Positions 47,021 to 57,614 of a stretch of DNA of 64,000 bases are shown here, in pieces; the stretch's first letter is position 1, and each line of letters opens with the position of its first letter. Source of the DNA: Macrolepiota albuminosa (lineage: Eukaryota > Basidiomycota > Agaricomycetes > Agaricales > Agaricaceae); assembly GCA_027475525.1 (NCBI GenBank), contig JAMWFC010000012.1, positions 281,831 through 345,830 of the forward strand. The letters run 5' to 3'. The position numbers and the translations under genes are program-made. The notes under the pieces were generated by a model that saw nothing but the letters and a program-made list of their open reading frames with translations, made no database searches and was not told the DNA's origin.

Positions 47021-48388
47021 TCAGGCAAATGGTATCTACGCAGTAAAGCTTTGATAGCAAACAAAACATTACATACATTGTTCCTCATCGTGCAGTTACA
47101 CAACATAAGACCTAGGTGGCATCAACGCAGGCACACTAGAAAGTCATGATGGGACATGAGGGATTGCATCATAAAAAGTCACATTATCCTGCATTGTTTG
47201 AACATTGCTAGAACAGTCAAAACTCTACAATAATATAACCAGGGCATATAGAACCAACAAAAAACATAGCATTGATTAGGTATGTTGACTCTAAAAAAGG
47301 AAAATATCCAATGTGTATGTGTCCTGTTGCCCATAAAGTCTCAAATTGCAAAGAAATATATGCACTGATTAGTGCTTGTATCAATCTGTATGGTAGTATG
47401 CCATTCTATATAGGTATGATAGCATTGTTTAGTATCACAAATCAAGCATCACTCAGTATCATAGATCGAGCATTGCTCAGCATTTGACAGAACACATAGG
47501 TATTGAGAGCATACGTGTTGAATTACTGTAGGCCCCCTGTCACCCGTACATGAAAGATGTTGCATCAAATTAGATATGTGCATATCTTGTGAACAACGCA
47601 TATTTTAAAACAACAAGCAATATATGAACTGATAGCCAGGCAGCGTACACAGACAATCTCATTGTTGAAATCAATGCACAAGTACAAAACAGGTTACATA
47701 CAAAGCAACCATTACTATGGTCACCTGATATAACATTACATTATAGCTTGAAACTATCAACAGAGCAATAGCTTACATAAACTATGTCCAGAGTAGCAGC
47801 TTATATAAACCATTGCTGGAGTGACAGCTTACATAACCCACCACTAGAGCAACAGCTTACATAATCCACTGCTGGAGCAAAAGCTTATATAATCCACTGC
47901 TAGAGCGACAGCTTACATAAACTACCGCTAGAGCAACAGCTTATAAAACTACTGCTAGAGAGACAGCTTACATAAACAGTCACTGGAGTGACAGCTTATA
48001 TAAACAAGCATTAACACAGTAAATACCACTGAAGATAATGCAACAAAAGATTCAAAGCACATTGGAAGTACAATTAAATCCAGTAGGTTAACAAACCATT
48101 TATACATAGATTTGCTGAAGAAAAGAAAATTCACTCAGTGAACAAACAGTCAAACAGACAACGGCTCAACAAAAAGTCTATATTGAGACTATTAAAACAA
48201 CACAACACAAAAACAACTGCTAAAAGTAACAAGTAAACATCTGATGGCTAGATGGCTAAGGTCACAACTGAGGTTACAATATACCCATCTGCACTGTGCC
48301 TCCCATACAGAAGGTTGCTGAATGCCATTTTTTTTTTTTTGAGTACAATTGATCAACAAGGATAAAAAAGGAGCAGTGAAAGCAGGAA
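47020..48388. other. Gene-poor stretch containing a minisatellite
   Basis: No gene is supported between 47020 and the stop codon of the gene at 48389. 47273-47490 has a short open frame without motifs. The minisatellite is listed separately. A T-run lies at 48330-48340. Confidence 0.5.
47765..48005 (+). repeat. Minisatellite, about 30-bp unit, about eight copies
   Basis: Units vary around 'GCTAGAGCAACAGCTTACAT' followed by AAACCACT-like sequence, with the period shifting by a few bases. It lies about 0.4 kb beyond the 3' end of the spliced gene at 48389-50846. Confidence 0.8.
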
Positions 48389-50846
48389 CTACTTACGCCC
48401 CTTGGACTTGGCCTTCCCTTTAGTGGCACCAGCACGGTCCACCACAGGAGCAGGTTCAACAAGACACATCACATAAGTAGGGTCATGCAACACAATGACA
48501 AACAGCAAGTTCAAAGTGAGATACCTGAAAAATGTGAGAACATATTCAAACACAATGAACACCAACATACTTATGACCACTGGACTCATACCAGTTGGCA
48601 CTAAAACCAATACTGATAACAAAACTTTCCAGGACCTCAACATTGTTGTTTTCATATGAATGCCAAGAAGGAAGAGAATCAAAGTCACTGGGTGTAAAAT
48701 GGAATGGTTGACCAGTTTCTACCCTGCCATCATATACAGGTACTGAGAAGATGTTAGAACACTATCTGGAAATGAGCATAACAAGAACCTTTTTGATCAA
48801 ACTCAATGACCAGCTTATACAGATTGGCAATCCCAGCCTATTTGAACACAGGAGCATCCATCTCAGTAAACATTGAGTTACTTTTTATACCAGAGGGCCT
48901 CTTGGACTTGGGAGTTGCATACCCACCATCTGAAGTCACATCAAATGCAGAACCAAAAAACAACAAAACACAGCTCACCAACATTGTATGTAGGAGTTTT
49001 ACCCTCATCTCGAGTAACAAATGCCACACCATTACCAGAAAGAGTACCTTGGACACCATCTGGGAGGTTGAAAATACAACCCAAAACAGCAAACTAGTGA
49101 AGAGACTCCTGATGGAATTCAACAATCTCGATATGATGCTGACCATACTTGTCAGACAGACTTCTAACAAGAACAGAACTGTCAATGTGAGGCAGTTACC
49201 ACTCCAGAGGTAATACAGACACAGAAGGGACCCATCAAATCCCAAAGAGCCAATTGCTGCTTTGGGGTGTTTAGTTGGGCAGGGTCAGTCTTGGCCAAGT
49301 TAACATAGAAGACATGATGATTGAATAAAAAAGAAGACGACAACAAACTATTAAAAAAGTCATACATAAAAACAGAAAAAAATACAAAACAAGAAGCAAA
49401 ACACACATCCAATTGTCTTCATTCATATGCTTAGCAACAACACCAATGTGTGTGTAACAGATTTTACCATCACTGTTCATTTTGTTATATCTAAAAGGCT
49501 GAATTATGAGTTGTTTCCTGACAACAAGTTGAATAAATGCAAGCAAAATAGTAGATGTCGATCCACACTTAAAGAACGGCAGTCCTTGATAAGTCAACAC
49601 CATAAACTTTTCTTGAATAGAAGGCTGCATGACCATATCCACTGCAAGCTCTTCTGCAGGATCGAGACAAGAATCAATGCTGCAGCAAGACATCAACAAA
49701 TGAGGTACAGAGATAAAGAAAAATAAAATAAAATAAAATAAAATATATGGTTCAACAGCATCTGAGCAGACAATTGAAAGCGGAGCAGCCAAAGCAGACA
49801 AGACAGGGATGGGAGGCACAGGAGACTCGCCATCTTCTGACAATCCATAATCGAAAGCAGAACTATCATTGACAATAAAGTCCAATAGCATGTCGCTATT
49901 ATTGTTCACAACATCCCAATCGTCGACGTTATTGTTGCTCGCTGCCACAACAAGAGGCTTCTTAACAAGTGGCTTAGATATGGGCCACTTAGCAATTCTA
50001 TACCAAAGCAAAAAGAACAAAATGAGCACAAGCAAGTAACAGAAGAAACAATTCACACTAACACAACAGGCAAGTCATCATTGTTATTGTCAGACAATTC
50101 AACAAGTTTTTTTGGTGCAAATCCATCATCCAAATTTGGACTAGCAGCCTTGGCCACAGCTCCAGCACATGACCTTTTAAGGCTTGACTGGCTTGCAAAC
50201 AAAGCCTTCTCTGTCATTGTACGGGAATGCTTTGAAAGCGCAAAACATAAAGCAAACTGTGCAAAAACGTGAACAAATCAACATAGCCTGGCTACATAAC
50301 AGCAGTCAAGCAAAGTAACAAGGAAAACAGAGATACAAACATGACAGGTGTATCAACGGACAGAATAGACACAGCCCTCTTTTTCTTGGGTAACAGTGTG
50401 GCAGGAACACTAACAGAACTGACACCAAGACATTAAGTAAAATGATAGTTACAAATAACAAGTAACACACGAACCCATCATGCAAGGCAGAAACCTTTCG
50501 CTTAGATGGCGACCCGCTGTCAATAGACCTAAAGAACATTAGCACTACAGATTACAACACAAAAAAAGTACTCACCCAGCAGACAGTTTGCCTGTTTCAG
50601 ATCCAGAAGCTGATGCTGCAGAAACGCTATCGAATATGCTACAACAAGCAAATTAGCAAGACCAACTGGAACTGAAAGAGTTGTACATACGCTTGCAACC
50701 TATCCACACTCCTACACCAAGGGTAACAAGTTTTTTTCTTTTAAAAAAAAAAATCAAAGACACCAATATAAAACACACATGGTCTTGAGTTGGTCAACAA
50801 GTGTCTGAGCCTTATTCTCTTCAGACTTTATCTTGCAAGGGGGCAT
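48389..50846 (-). CDS. Many-exon gene of unknown function, with one in-frame stop
   Basis: A chain of short exons with GT-AG limits can be followed on the minus strand. The start is 'MPPCKIKSEENKAQTLVDQL' at 50846. Serine- and lysine-rich exons follow ('SPSKRKVSALHDGF', 'ATLLPKKKRAVSILSVD', 'SSLKRSCAGAVAKAASPNLD'), then an acidic exon ('DYGLSEDGESPVPPIPVL'). More folded-looking exons come next ('KFMVLTYQGLPFFKCGSTS', 'IFNLPDGVQGTLSGNGVAF', 'GFSANWYESSG'), and a basic tail ends in 'KGKAKSKGRK' at 48389. It resembles a lineage-specific Agaricomycete family known to me only as hypothetical proteins; the basic patches hint at a nuclear role. One TAG where CAG is expected (about 49097-49099) suggests recent inactivation, unless my splice model is wrong there. 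Expected length is about 600-700 residues. Confidence 0.6.
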
Positions 50847-51590
50847 GAGTTTGTACAGTGACACAAAATACACAGAGAAAAAGAGGAGGCGGAGAGGGAA
50901 TTATCAAGGACAGTGGACAAGGACACTTATATAGAGTAGCAAGCTGCATGTTGCATCAAAGAGGGGAAGACAGTATAACGTAAAGAATGGTGTATTCCTT
51001 CCTTCAAACAAAATAAAATTAAGTAGGATGAAAAATCCAATAAAACAAAATTCACAGAAGGCACAGCAGGACCTTTTAGATAGAACACAAGCATCACAGA
51101 TCCACAACTTGTAATGTGGTACCTTAATAGCTGTAACCTCAGAAGGGCAACACACTAGAGATTTGCCAATGAGAGGACAAAGAAAGAGAGACAGAGAAAT
51201 ATCACAAGGTCCATTCCTGAACAGTTGAGGATGATAAAACGAAGCCAGAAATGAAGCCAGAAATTAATGTACTACTGGCAACAGACTATAGGAAGCATCA
51301 AGACAACAGGCACAGGAAATAAGGTACCAAATAATCAAAGTGCATATACTAAAAAAGACAAAGCCAATAGGAAGGAAACAAGTTGGGTATAGAACAGGTA
51401 AACCAAGATACGTCACGTCATACACAGAAAAACAGTTGAGGCACTCACTGATCACTTCCTGATACTATAAAGAATACAAATAGTATAACAGACTAGAAGG
51501 ATATCAAGACACAGCAATACAATGTATGTCTAGCCACTGTCCAACAGGTGTATTATGCTGACAGAGCCACAGCTGATATATCAGGGTAGG
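50847..51590. other. Upstream region of the spliced gene; no gene seen
   Basis: The minus frame 51155-50904 has a short cysteine-containing stretch but no recognisable domain. No repeat family identified elsewhere in the window covers this segment. Confidence 0.45.
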
Positions 51591-51640
51591 GCATCACAAC
51601 GGTACGTGTTATACGTTGTACGGGAGCCCGCTTTGTGCCG

Positions 51641-51794
51641 TACCATACGTGTCCAGTGGAGTCCGCTACACTGGAGCGGAGCAGTCCCCACAGTGCCGTA
51701 GAATACAGAGCCGCGGATACCATACGTGTCCAGTGGAGTCCGCTACACTGGAGCGGAGCAGTCCCCACAGTGCCGTAGAATACAGAGCCGCGGA
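51641..51794. repeat. Exact 77-bp tandem duplication 1
   Basis: 51641-51717 equals 51718-51794. The homologous old copy at about 8380-8460 has this segment once. Confidence 0.95.
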
Positions 51795-52076
51795 CGTGTC
51801 ACAATGTGCTGTATGACACGGTCCAGTGGATCGATAAAAGGCGGGCACACACATGCGCATGCAGGCCCGGCGGATGCCAGCGGACACTAGCGGACGTCAA
51901 TGTGCGTCAGCGGCCACCGGCGGGCATCAGCACACGAGTGAAAACCTCCTCCATTGGCGGACTTCATGGCATGAATAAACCCTCCTCGAGGTTCCCCATT
52001 TCCCTCCCCTCTCCATTCCTCCCCGCAATAACTCGAGGCTGCGCGTCTCCCCTTCCATCCTTTTCCCACCCCCGAT

Positions 52077-52230
52077 GCCAGCGTACGTCCACAAAAGGGC
52101 CCTGAAAATCTACGCAGGCCTACGCAAGCCACCAGCGGACATCCACACAGACGGCCAGCGTACGTCCACAAAAGGGCCCTGAAAATCTACGCAGGCCTAC
52201 GCAAGCCACCAGCGGACATCCACACAGACG
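52077..52230. repeat. Exact 77-bp tandem duplication 2
   Basis: 52077-52153 equals 52154-52230. The old copy near 8940-9020 has it once. Confidence 0.95.
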
Positions 52231-52367
52231 TACGTCAACGGACTCAAACCTACGCGGGCCCTCCCAGGCCTGTGCAGGACACCAGCGGACATCCACAGAG
52301 GCCTACGCAGGTCCACGGGGTCTGGTTGGACCAAGAAAAAAGGTAACGTCGACTTGCCCGTCGTATG

Positions 52368-52445
52368 CCTGTGGGGGGGAATCGAACCCCCGGCCTTGGG
52401 AAAGCCTCCAGCAACGGAACGCACATTTAACCGTTGCACCACAGG
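52368..52445 (-). tRNA. tRNA-like sequence with Pol III boxes (probable SINE head or tRNA pseudogene)
   Basis: On the minus strand, 78 nt can pair as a 7-bp acceptor stem (CCTGTGG with CCACAGG) and a perfect T arm (GGGGG-TTCGATT-CCCCC). The internal promoters match consensus exactly: A box TGGTGCAACGG and B box GGTTCGATTCC. A variable-arm hairpin (GGCTTTCCCAAGGCC) gives it a class II-like look. The anticodon arm pairs poorly, and no convincing anticodon can be named. Decayed copies at about 9137-9222 (minus) and 10508-10600 (plus) show it moves as part of a larger repeat, so I favour a tRNA-derived repeat over a working tRNA gene. Confidence 0.5.
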
Positions 52446-53054
52446 TCCGTTACTAACGGATAGATTCAAAGGTCGGATAACACAATGAACGGACGCCCAC
52501 CTATGTTTCCGCAGGTTCCCGTATGGATTTTTTGAGGTGGAAGGGGGGTGGCATACCTCCCAAAAGAGTTTTCGTGGCCTGAAAGGGGCGTTGGCATCAG
52601 CAGCCATCAGCTGGCCATCAGCTGGCCATCAGCTGGCATCCGTCAGAGTTTGCCGGCAGCCGTCGTGACCCGCTGGCATCCGTCGGCATCCGTCGGCATC
52701 CGCCGGATATCCGCTGGTATCCGTCGGAATCCACGGGAATCCGTCGGCAACCCCCGGCATCGTCCGGCATCGTCTGGCATCAGGGCGGGAGAGAAGGAAA
52801 CGGGGTGCGTGGGTGTCCGCCGCATGGGGTGGCGTCTCGGAGAGCGTGGGGGGTGGCGGAAGAGGGATGGGGGTGGGGAGAAAGAGGGGGAAGGGGGAAG
52901 GGGAGGAGCGTGGGTGTCCGCTGGTACCCCAGCGGACGTAGCAGACGTCGGACGTCAGGTCAGGGGGGAGGAGGGAAGCGGGGTGCATGTGGTGGACGGG
53001 GGTGGCATGTGAGGTAGTGTGGGGAGTGGAGAGGATGGCACTGGGGAGAAAGAG

Positions 53055-53208
53055 GGGGAAGGGCGGAAGAGGGTGCGTGAGTGTCCGCTGTCCGCTGGCA
53101 TGCCAGCGGACGGTAGCGGACGGTAGCTGACGGGGAAGGGCGGAAGAGGGTGCGTGAGTGTCCGCTGTCCGCTGGCATGCCAGCGGACGGTAGCGGACGG
53201 TAGCTGAC
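53055..53208. repeat. Exact 77-bp tandem duplication 3
   Basis: 53055-53131 equals 53132-53208, inside a CCGCTGG motif island. Confidence 0.95.
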
Positions 53209-53223
53209 ATCAGCAGTGCAACC

Positions 53224-54960
53224 AGTCCCAGTGGTTCAGTGGAATATTCATTTATTGATATTCAATATTGTGTACAGTGGTGGGTTCTACTCCTACTTCA
53301 CCTTAACAGGGACTAATGCTGTGTTTTTATATGGGTGCATTTTTGCTCTACATATACATCGCACTGACCTGGAGTATGCGCCTGTGGTAGTGGATCTGAC
53401 CAAAACTCTAGGAATTACTGAAACGAGAAAGGATGGAGGAGTTGACACATGAAATCATTCCAGTTCACATGACAAGTGACGATACACTAGGGCTGACTAC
53501 CTTTTTTACAAAGACCAGCACAAAGGTAGCCCGCCACAGTGTATTATCAACTGGTCATGAGCACTGGAATGACCACATGCGTCAACTCGCCCATCTTATC
53601 CCGCTGCAGAAATCTCTGGAGTTTTCAACGGATCAAATTCATGACGCTAGCGGACGTCAGCGGCCTGCTGCTATTATATAAGGTGAACTAGTGGGAGTCG
53701 AACCCACTTCTTGTGCACAATATGAAATATCAATTGATGAATATTCCATTGTACCACAGGCGCTTGCTACAAGTCAGGACGGTGTTCATGTAGTGCACAA
53801 ATGGACCCATACAGAATTTGAACGGATAGAGATTTTACTGCAACTGGTGCATCTGTATTGAATTGACAATATTAGACTGATATTTATTTACACCATAGAA
53901 GTATACAGGAAAGAGGAAAAGTACAGCGGTGGGTTCTACTCCCTCTACTCCACCTTAATGGGGTCTAATAGTGACAATGGAATATTGAGGGGCGGGTTGG
54001 ACTCCTGCTAGTGACAAATATTTTAATAGGGCCTGTAAGCCCTAATAAAATATCCGTTCATCACTCGCTAGCATCATCAAGTTGATCCGTTAAAAACGCT
54101 AGAAATTACTGAAGCGGGTATGGGTTGGCCGAAGTTGCGCATAGTCACGAGATCTGGAATGACCACATGTGCAAAGACGATCAACCCATGCCACTGCAGA
54201 AATCTCTGGAGTTTTAAACGGATCACATTAATGATGCTAGCGGACATCAGCAGCCTGCTGCTCTAATATGCACTAGCAGGAGTCGAACCCACCTCTTGTG
54301 CACAATATGAAATATCAATTTATCAATATTCCATTGTACCACAGGCGCTTACTTAGAAGGGGGTCAAACCTGCCTGTCAGTGGCCTATGGTAGTTGATCT
54401 GACCCACTCAATTTTCAGTATTGTGTGGAGTGGCAGGTTCGACTCCCCTAGTCCAGACTTCCCTAGTCCACCATAATGACGTATAATGGTGTCTTTTTAT
54501 ACTGCTGCATTTCTGCACTAGATGTAAACTGTACTAATTTTTGGTAAGGACCTGTGGTCGAATGGAATATTGATACATTGATATTTCATATTGTGCACAA
54601 GAGCCGGGTTCGAATCCCACTCGTGCACATCATTAGACATGACATAACTTTGTTTTACTAATTGTTATTTACGTCTATATTCTTTCTACTGCCCAATTCG
54701 AGGGTTCGAGTCCCCCTTGTGTAATCGTTGAAGAGTGTGTTGTTTTTTGCATTCATGAGAGTGGCATAACGGAACAAAACAATGGGACGGTTAATCTTAG
54801 TGGACCTGAGTCCTGTCCAAACTAATTGAAATGTCTGTAGTAAAGTGCTGTAGCCTAGTACACAATACTAGAGTGATATTTATGTATAATCCACAGAATG
54901 TCCTGTGGTCTAGCAGAATATTGTCAGTTTATGTTCCTTCTAGTGCACAACTGGAGGTAA
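53224..54960. repeat. Cluster of tRNA-like modules with A and B boxes
   Basis: At least four modules carry an A-box-like TGGTxxAATGG followed about 45 bp later by GGTTCGAnTCC: 53224-53315 (plus, B box mutated), 53697-53773 (minus), 54268-54345 (minus) and 54549-54625 (plus). Between the boxes lies a conserved AT-rich block (GAATATTGAT...ATATTTCATATTGTGCAC) that could extend the anticodon arm. B-box-only pieces occur near 53940, 54430 and 54690, and an A-box-only piece near 54905. Acceptor stems do not pair, so these are not ordinary tRNA genes. No protein gene is present. Confidence 0.6.
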
Positions 54961-55096
54961 CGGATCAAACGGATTTATAATGGATTCATCAGCGGCACAA
55001 CGGGACGGTTAATCTTGACGTGCACAACTGGAGGTAACGGATCAAACGGATTTATAATGGATTCATCAGCGGCACAACGGGACGGTTAATCTTGAC
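54943..55096. repeat. Exact 77-bp tandem duplication 4
   Basis: 54943-55019 equals 55020-55096, in the non-coding DNA just downstream of the KDZ-partner gene. Confidence 0.95.
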
Positions 55097-55144
55097 AAAA
55101 ATAACCAACGGAAAAGCCAAGAATTATAGTAACTAAGGATTAAA

Positions 55145-57340
55145 TTACTCGTCCGATGTGTATTCCTCCTCTTCATTAGATTCATGTAATGTGTCTGAAT
55201 AGAACAAATCCTCATGAAGCAGGTAGTCTGCTGTCAAAAATGCAAAGTCGTCCGGTGTATATGGCCCTTGAGGTCTGGGAAGTGTGATGTCTTCATACTT
55301 TGCTATCAGGCCTGACGATGAAGATGGTGAGGGTGACTCTGACATATCAACAGACACATCATCAGTACGGCCAGCTTGATTGAAAGGGCCAATGGGCCTA
55401 CATCGACCATGTTTTGCTCTAGCGCGAAATTCTTGTTCTGTTGAAATAAATTAACTATGATTACCAGTGCCAAATTATACTCACGTTGTTGATACAATTC
55501 GTTAATTCTTCTCTGATCCTCACGTCGAGTCATACGTGACTCATATTCCTCCCACTCCCGGACATTGTTACCAGTAGGTAGGGTTGGCTCTGATCCTCAC
55601 GTCGAGTCATACGTGACTCATATTCCTCCCACTCCCGGACATTGTTACCAGTAGGTAGGGTTGGGAAGGAGATTGTTGGAAGGGGGAAGACGGGATTTGA
55701 AGAGCCGTTACATCAAAAAGCGGTGGAAGATTTTCTTCGTCATCGGCTGCCATGCCTCCATCCGTCTCTTCTGCCGTCACAAGAAATAGCCAAAAAGCGG
55801 TGGAAGATTTTCTTCGTCATCGGCTGCCATGCCTCCATCCGTCTCTTCTGCCGTCACAAGAAATAGCGCGGAAGGTTTTCTTCGTCCTCGGTCGCCATAC
55901 GTCCGCCGCTCTGGACTTCCGTTTGTCCGCCGTCACCGGCCGCCACGGTCTCCACATCCATCTCCTCTTCCGCAGGAATGAACAAAGGGGGCAAATCATT
56001 GTCTTCGGTCTCCTCTTCCGCAGGAATGAACAAAGGAGGCAAAGAATCCTCTTCCATCTCCTCTTGCGCAGGAATGAACAAAGGCGGCAAAGATTCGTCT
56101 TCCGTCTCCTCTTCCGCAGGAATGAACAAAGGCGGCAAAGATTTGTCTTCCGTCTCCTCTTCCGCAGGAATGAACAAAGGAGGGATACCCTCTAAGTCAG
56201 GGTCACTAATGGATGGATTAGGGATATCCACCTGGTCGTCGTCAGTTTCCCCCAGCTCCCTGAATGTCCCACGGACATGAGCTGCTGGGGCGGAAGGAAG
56301 TTGGGATGCCGGTTGAACCACAACGCGAGAGTTTTCCATTGTAGGGCCATACACCAGTCCAGGTTTACTCTGACTGTAGAGGTGGTGGAATGGATGTTGT
56401 GCGTTCGAGGGTTCGATATGTGTCAAGGATGGCCATTGGGGAGAGTCGACATCAGGGAGAGTGGTAGGATGCGCCATGGAGAGGCAGTCTTGAGGATCAG
56501 GCTGCTCACCATCAATACTGTTGGTATGGGACTCGATGCCTGTCAATTGGCCCGTCCGAGCAGGATCCACGGACCTGGCAACGGAACTGACAACGGAAGC
56601 AGCAACGGACTTGCTGCCAGCAAACAGGCGGATCATATCGTTGGCCGTTGGCACATGTTCCGTCCTATCCAGCGACCGCCACTTGTCTAGGGCTAGAAGC
56701 GTCCGCTGGTGGCCCCTGGTGGATCCGCTACCTGCAAACACATGGAGCAAATCGTCTGGTGCTGGGACGGACACCAATCCATCGGATGGCAATGTCATGG
56801 GCGGCCGGCGGTTGCATGCCAAGAAGCTTTCAAGAGAGTGGAAGCCTTGCTGATGTACGAGAAGGCAATGCTCCAGCGTTTCATTGCTTAAGACCTGAAC
56901 ATCCTCTCGGCCAATGTGGTTCCACCAATCACAGCCATACAGATTTCTAATAAGACCTTGACGGCCATCAACAAACTCCAGGATCTCTGTGGGCAAAGTT
57001 TGCTGATTTTGGAGAGGGAAAAATCGGCTCATGCTTTTGATAATGTCTGGGACATTGCAGACCACATTATTCAGTGATGCAGCCCCCAGATATGACAATA
57101 CAAAGTTCTATGGCACACAGTCAGATCCTAATATATTTACACATTTTGAAGTCATCTTACCAACTCCTTGTCTAGATGCTGGATAATCCATGCCTCTTCC
57201 GCTTCAAGACTTGGCGCAAGATTGCCAAATATGGAAAGTGCTGCAATGAGGCGTGACTCGATGTAGTCAACAACCTCTTGCAAATTTTCTAGTACAGTAG
57301 CTTGGGACATGACATTGTGTGGTACAGAGGTAGACGCCAT
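55145..57340 (-). CDS. KDZ-partner protein with five acidic PPLFIPAEEE-type repeats
   Basis: Proposed exons: 57340-57161, 57107-55485 and 55437-55145, with GTAAGA...ATAG and GTGAGT...CAACAG introns. The start is 'MASTSVPHNVMSQATVLENL'. A central region of unknown fold follows ('FDRP'-free, but with 'LYGCDWWNHIG'), then five tandem units of 'SLPPLFIPAEEETED' type at 56190-55980. The tail has 'EWEEYESRMTRREDQRRINE' (helical, charged) and ends 'NEEEEYTSDE'. Two 77-bp duplications (55511-55664 and 55714-55867) break the frame. Removing one copy of each and allowing one absent base at each junction gives exactly 1944 nt, that is 647 codons plus stop. The function is unknown; the location just downstream of the transposase suggests an element-encoded accessory protein, perhaps a regulator or nuclear scaffold. 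Confidence 0.62.
55511..55664. repeat. Exact 77-bp tandem duplication 5
   Basis: 55511-55587 equals 55588-55664. It lies in the last part of exon 2 of the partner gene. Frame returns on collapse plus one base at 55664/55665. Confidence 0.95.
55714..55867. repeat. Exact 77-bp tandem duplication 6
   Basis: 55714-55790 equals 55791-55867. The decayed paralogue at 43.0 kb has the unit once and keeps the base missing here at 55867/55868. Confidence 0.95.
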
Positions 57341-57438
57341 TGCACTCTTGCTTGTAGAAGGTTTTCTAGTACAGTAGCTTGGGACATGACATTGTGTGGT
57401 ACAGAGGTAGACGCCATTGCACTCTTGCTTGTAGAAGG
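57285..57438. repeat. Exact 77-bp tandem duplication 7
   Basis: 57285-57361 equals 57362-57438. It doubles the start codon region of the partner gene, so two identical ATG contexts appear (57340 and 57417). Confidence 0.95.
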
Positions 57439-57614
57439 GATACTGCTATGTATCAGATTTTTGTGCCTTGTAAACAAAAGTGATTTTCAACAATTCCATT
57501 GCACGTGACTGTCACAAATCCGTTCCGATCATCCGCTGATGGCAGCAAGCTGCATCCGTCACATCAATCCGTCTCTGCATCCGTCACATCAATCCGTCTC
57601 TGCATCCACCATTT
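57341..57614. other. Spacer between transposase and partner gene with CATCCGT repeats
   Basis: Apart from the duplicated start region, it holds several ATCCGT motifs, including a 25-bp direct duplication (57553-57602). This is the putative promoter of the partner gene. Confidence 0.5.

Larger units (their letters stand above)
51590..53220 (+). repeat. CpG-rich non-coding repeat with CCAGCGG/CATCCGT motif islands
   Basis: It contains dense runs of CCAGCGGAC, CCGCTGGCATCC and CATCCGTCGG in both orientations (51850-51930, 52640-52790, 53080-53210), a tRNA-like module, and three 77-bp tandem duplications. An older CpG-depleted copy occupies 8371-10690. Open frames on both strands are by-products of the repeats. 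It may be an end region of the KDZ transposon or an independent repeat. Confidence 0.7.

Noticed and set aside
48806..49213. Plus-strand frame opposite the spliced gene
   Set aside because: It is a shadow of minus-strand exons, which have proper splice sites and better protein character.
51806..53210. Long open frames on both strands in the repeat at 51.8-53.2 kb (for example 52548-53012 plus, 52629-53210 minus)
   Set aside because: They are made of CCGCTGG/CATCCGT motif runs and simple purine-rich sequence; both strands are open at once and the decayed copy at 8-10 kb preserves no frame.
53224..54725. Functional tRNA genes in the tRNA-like cluster
   Set aside because: Acceptor stems do not pair and the distance between boxes is filled by an AT-rich insert, so no normal cloverleaf forms.
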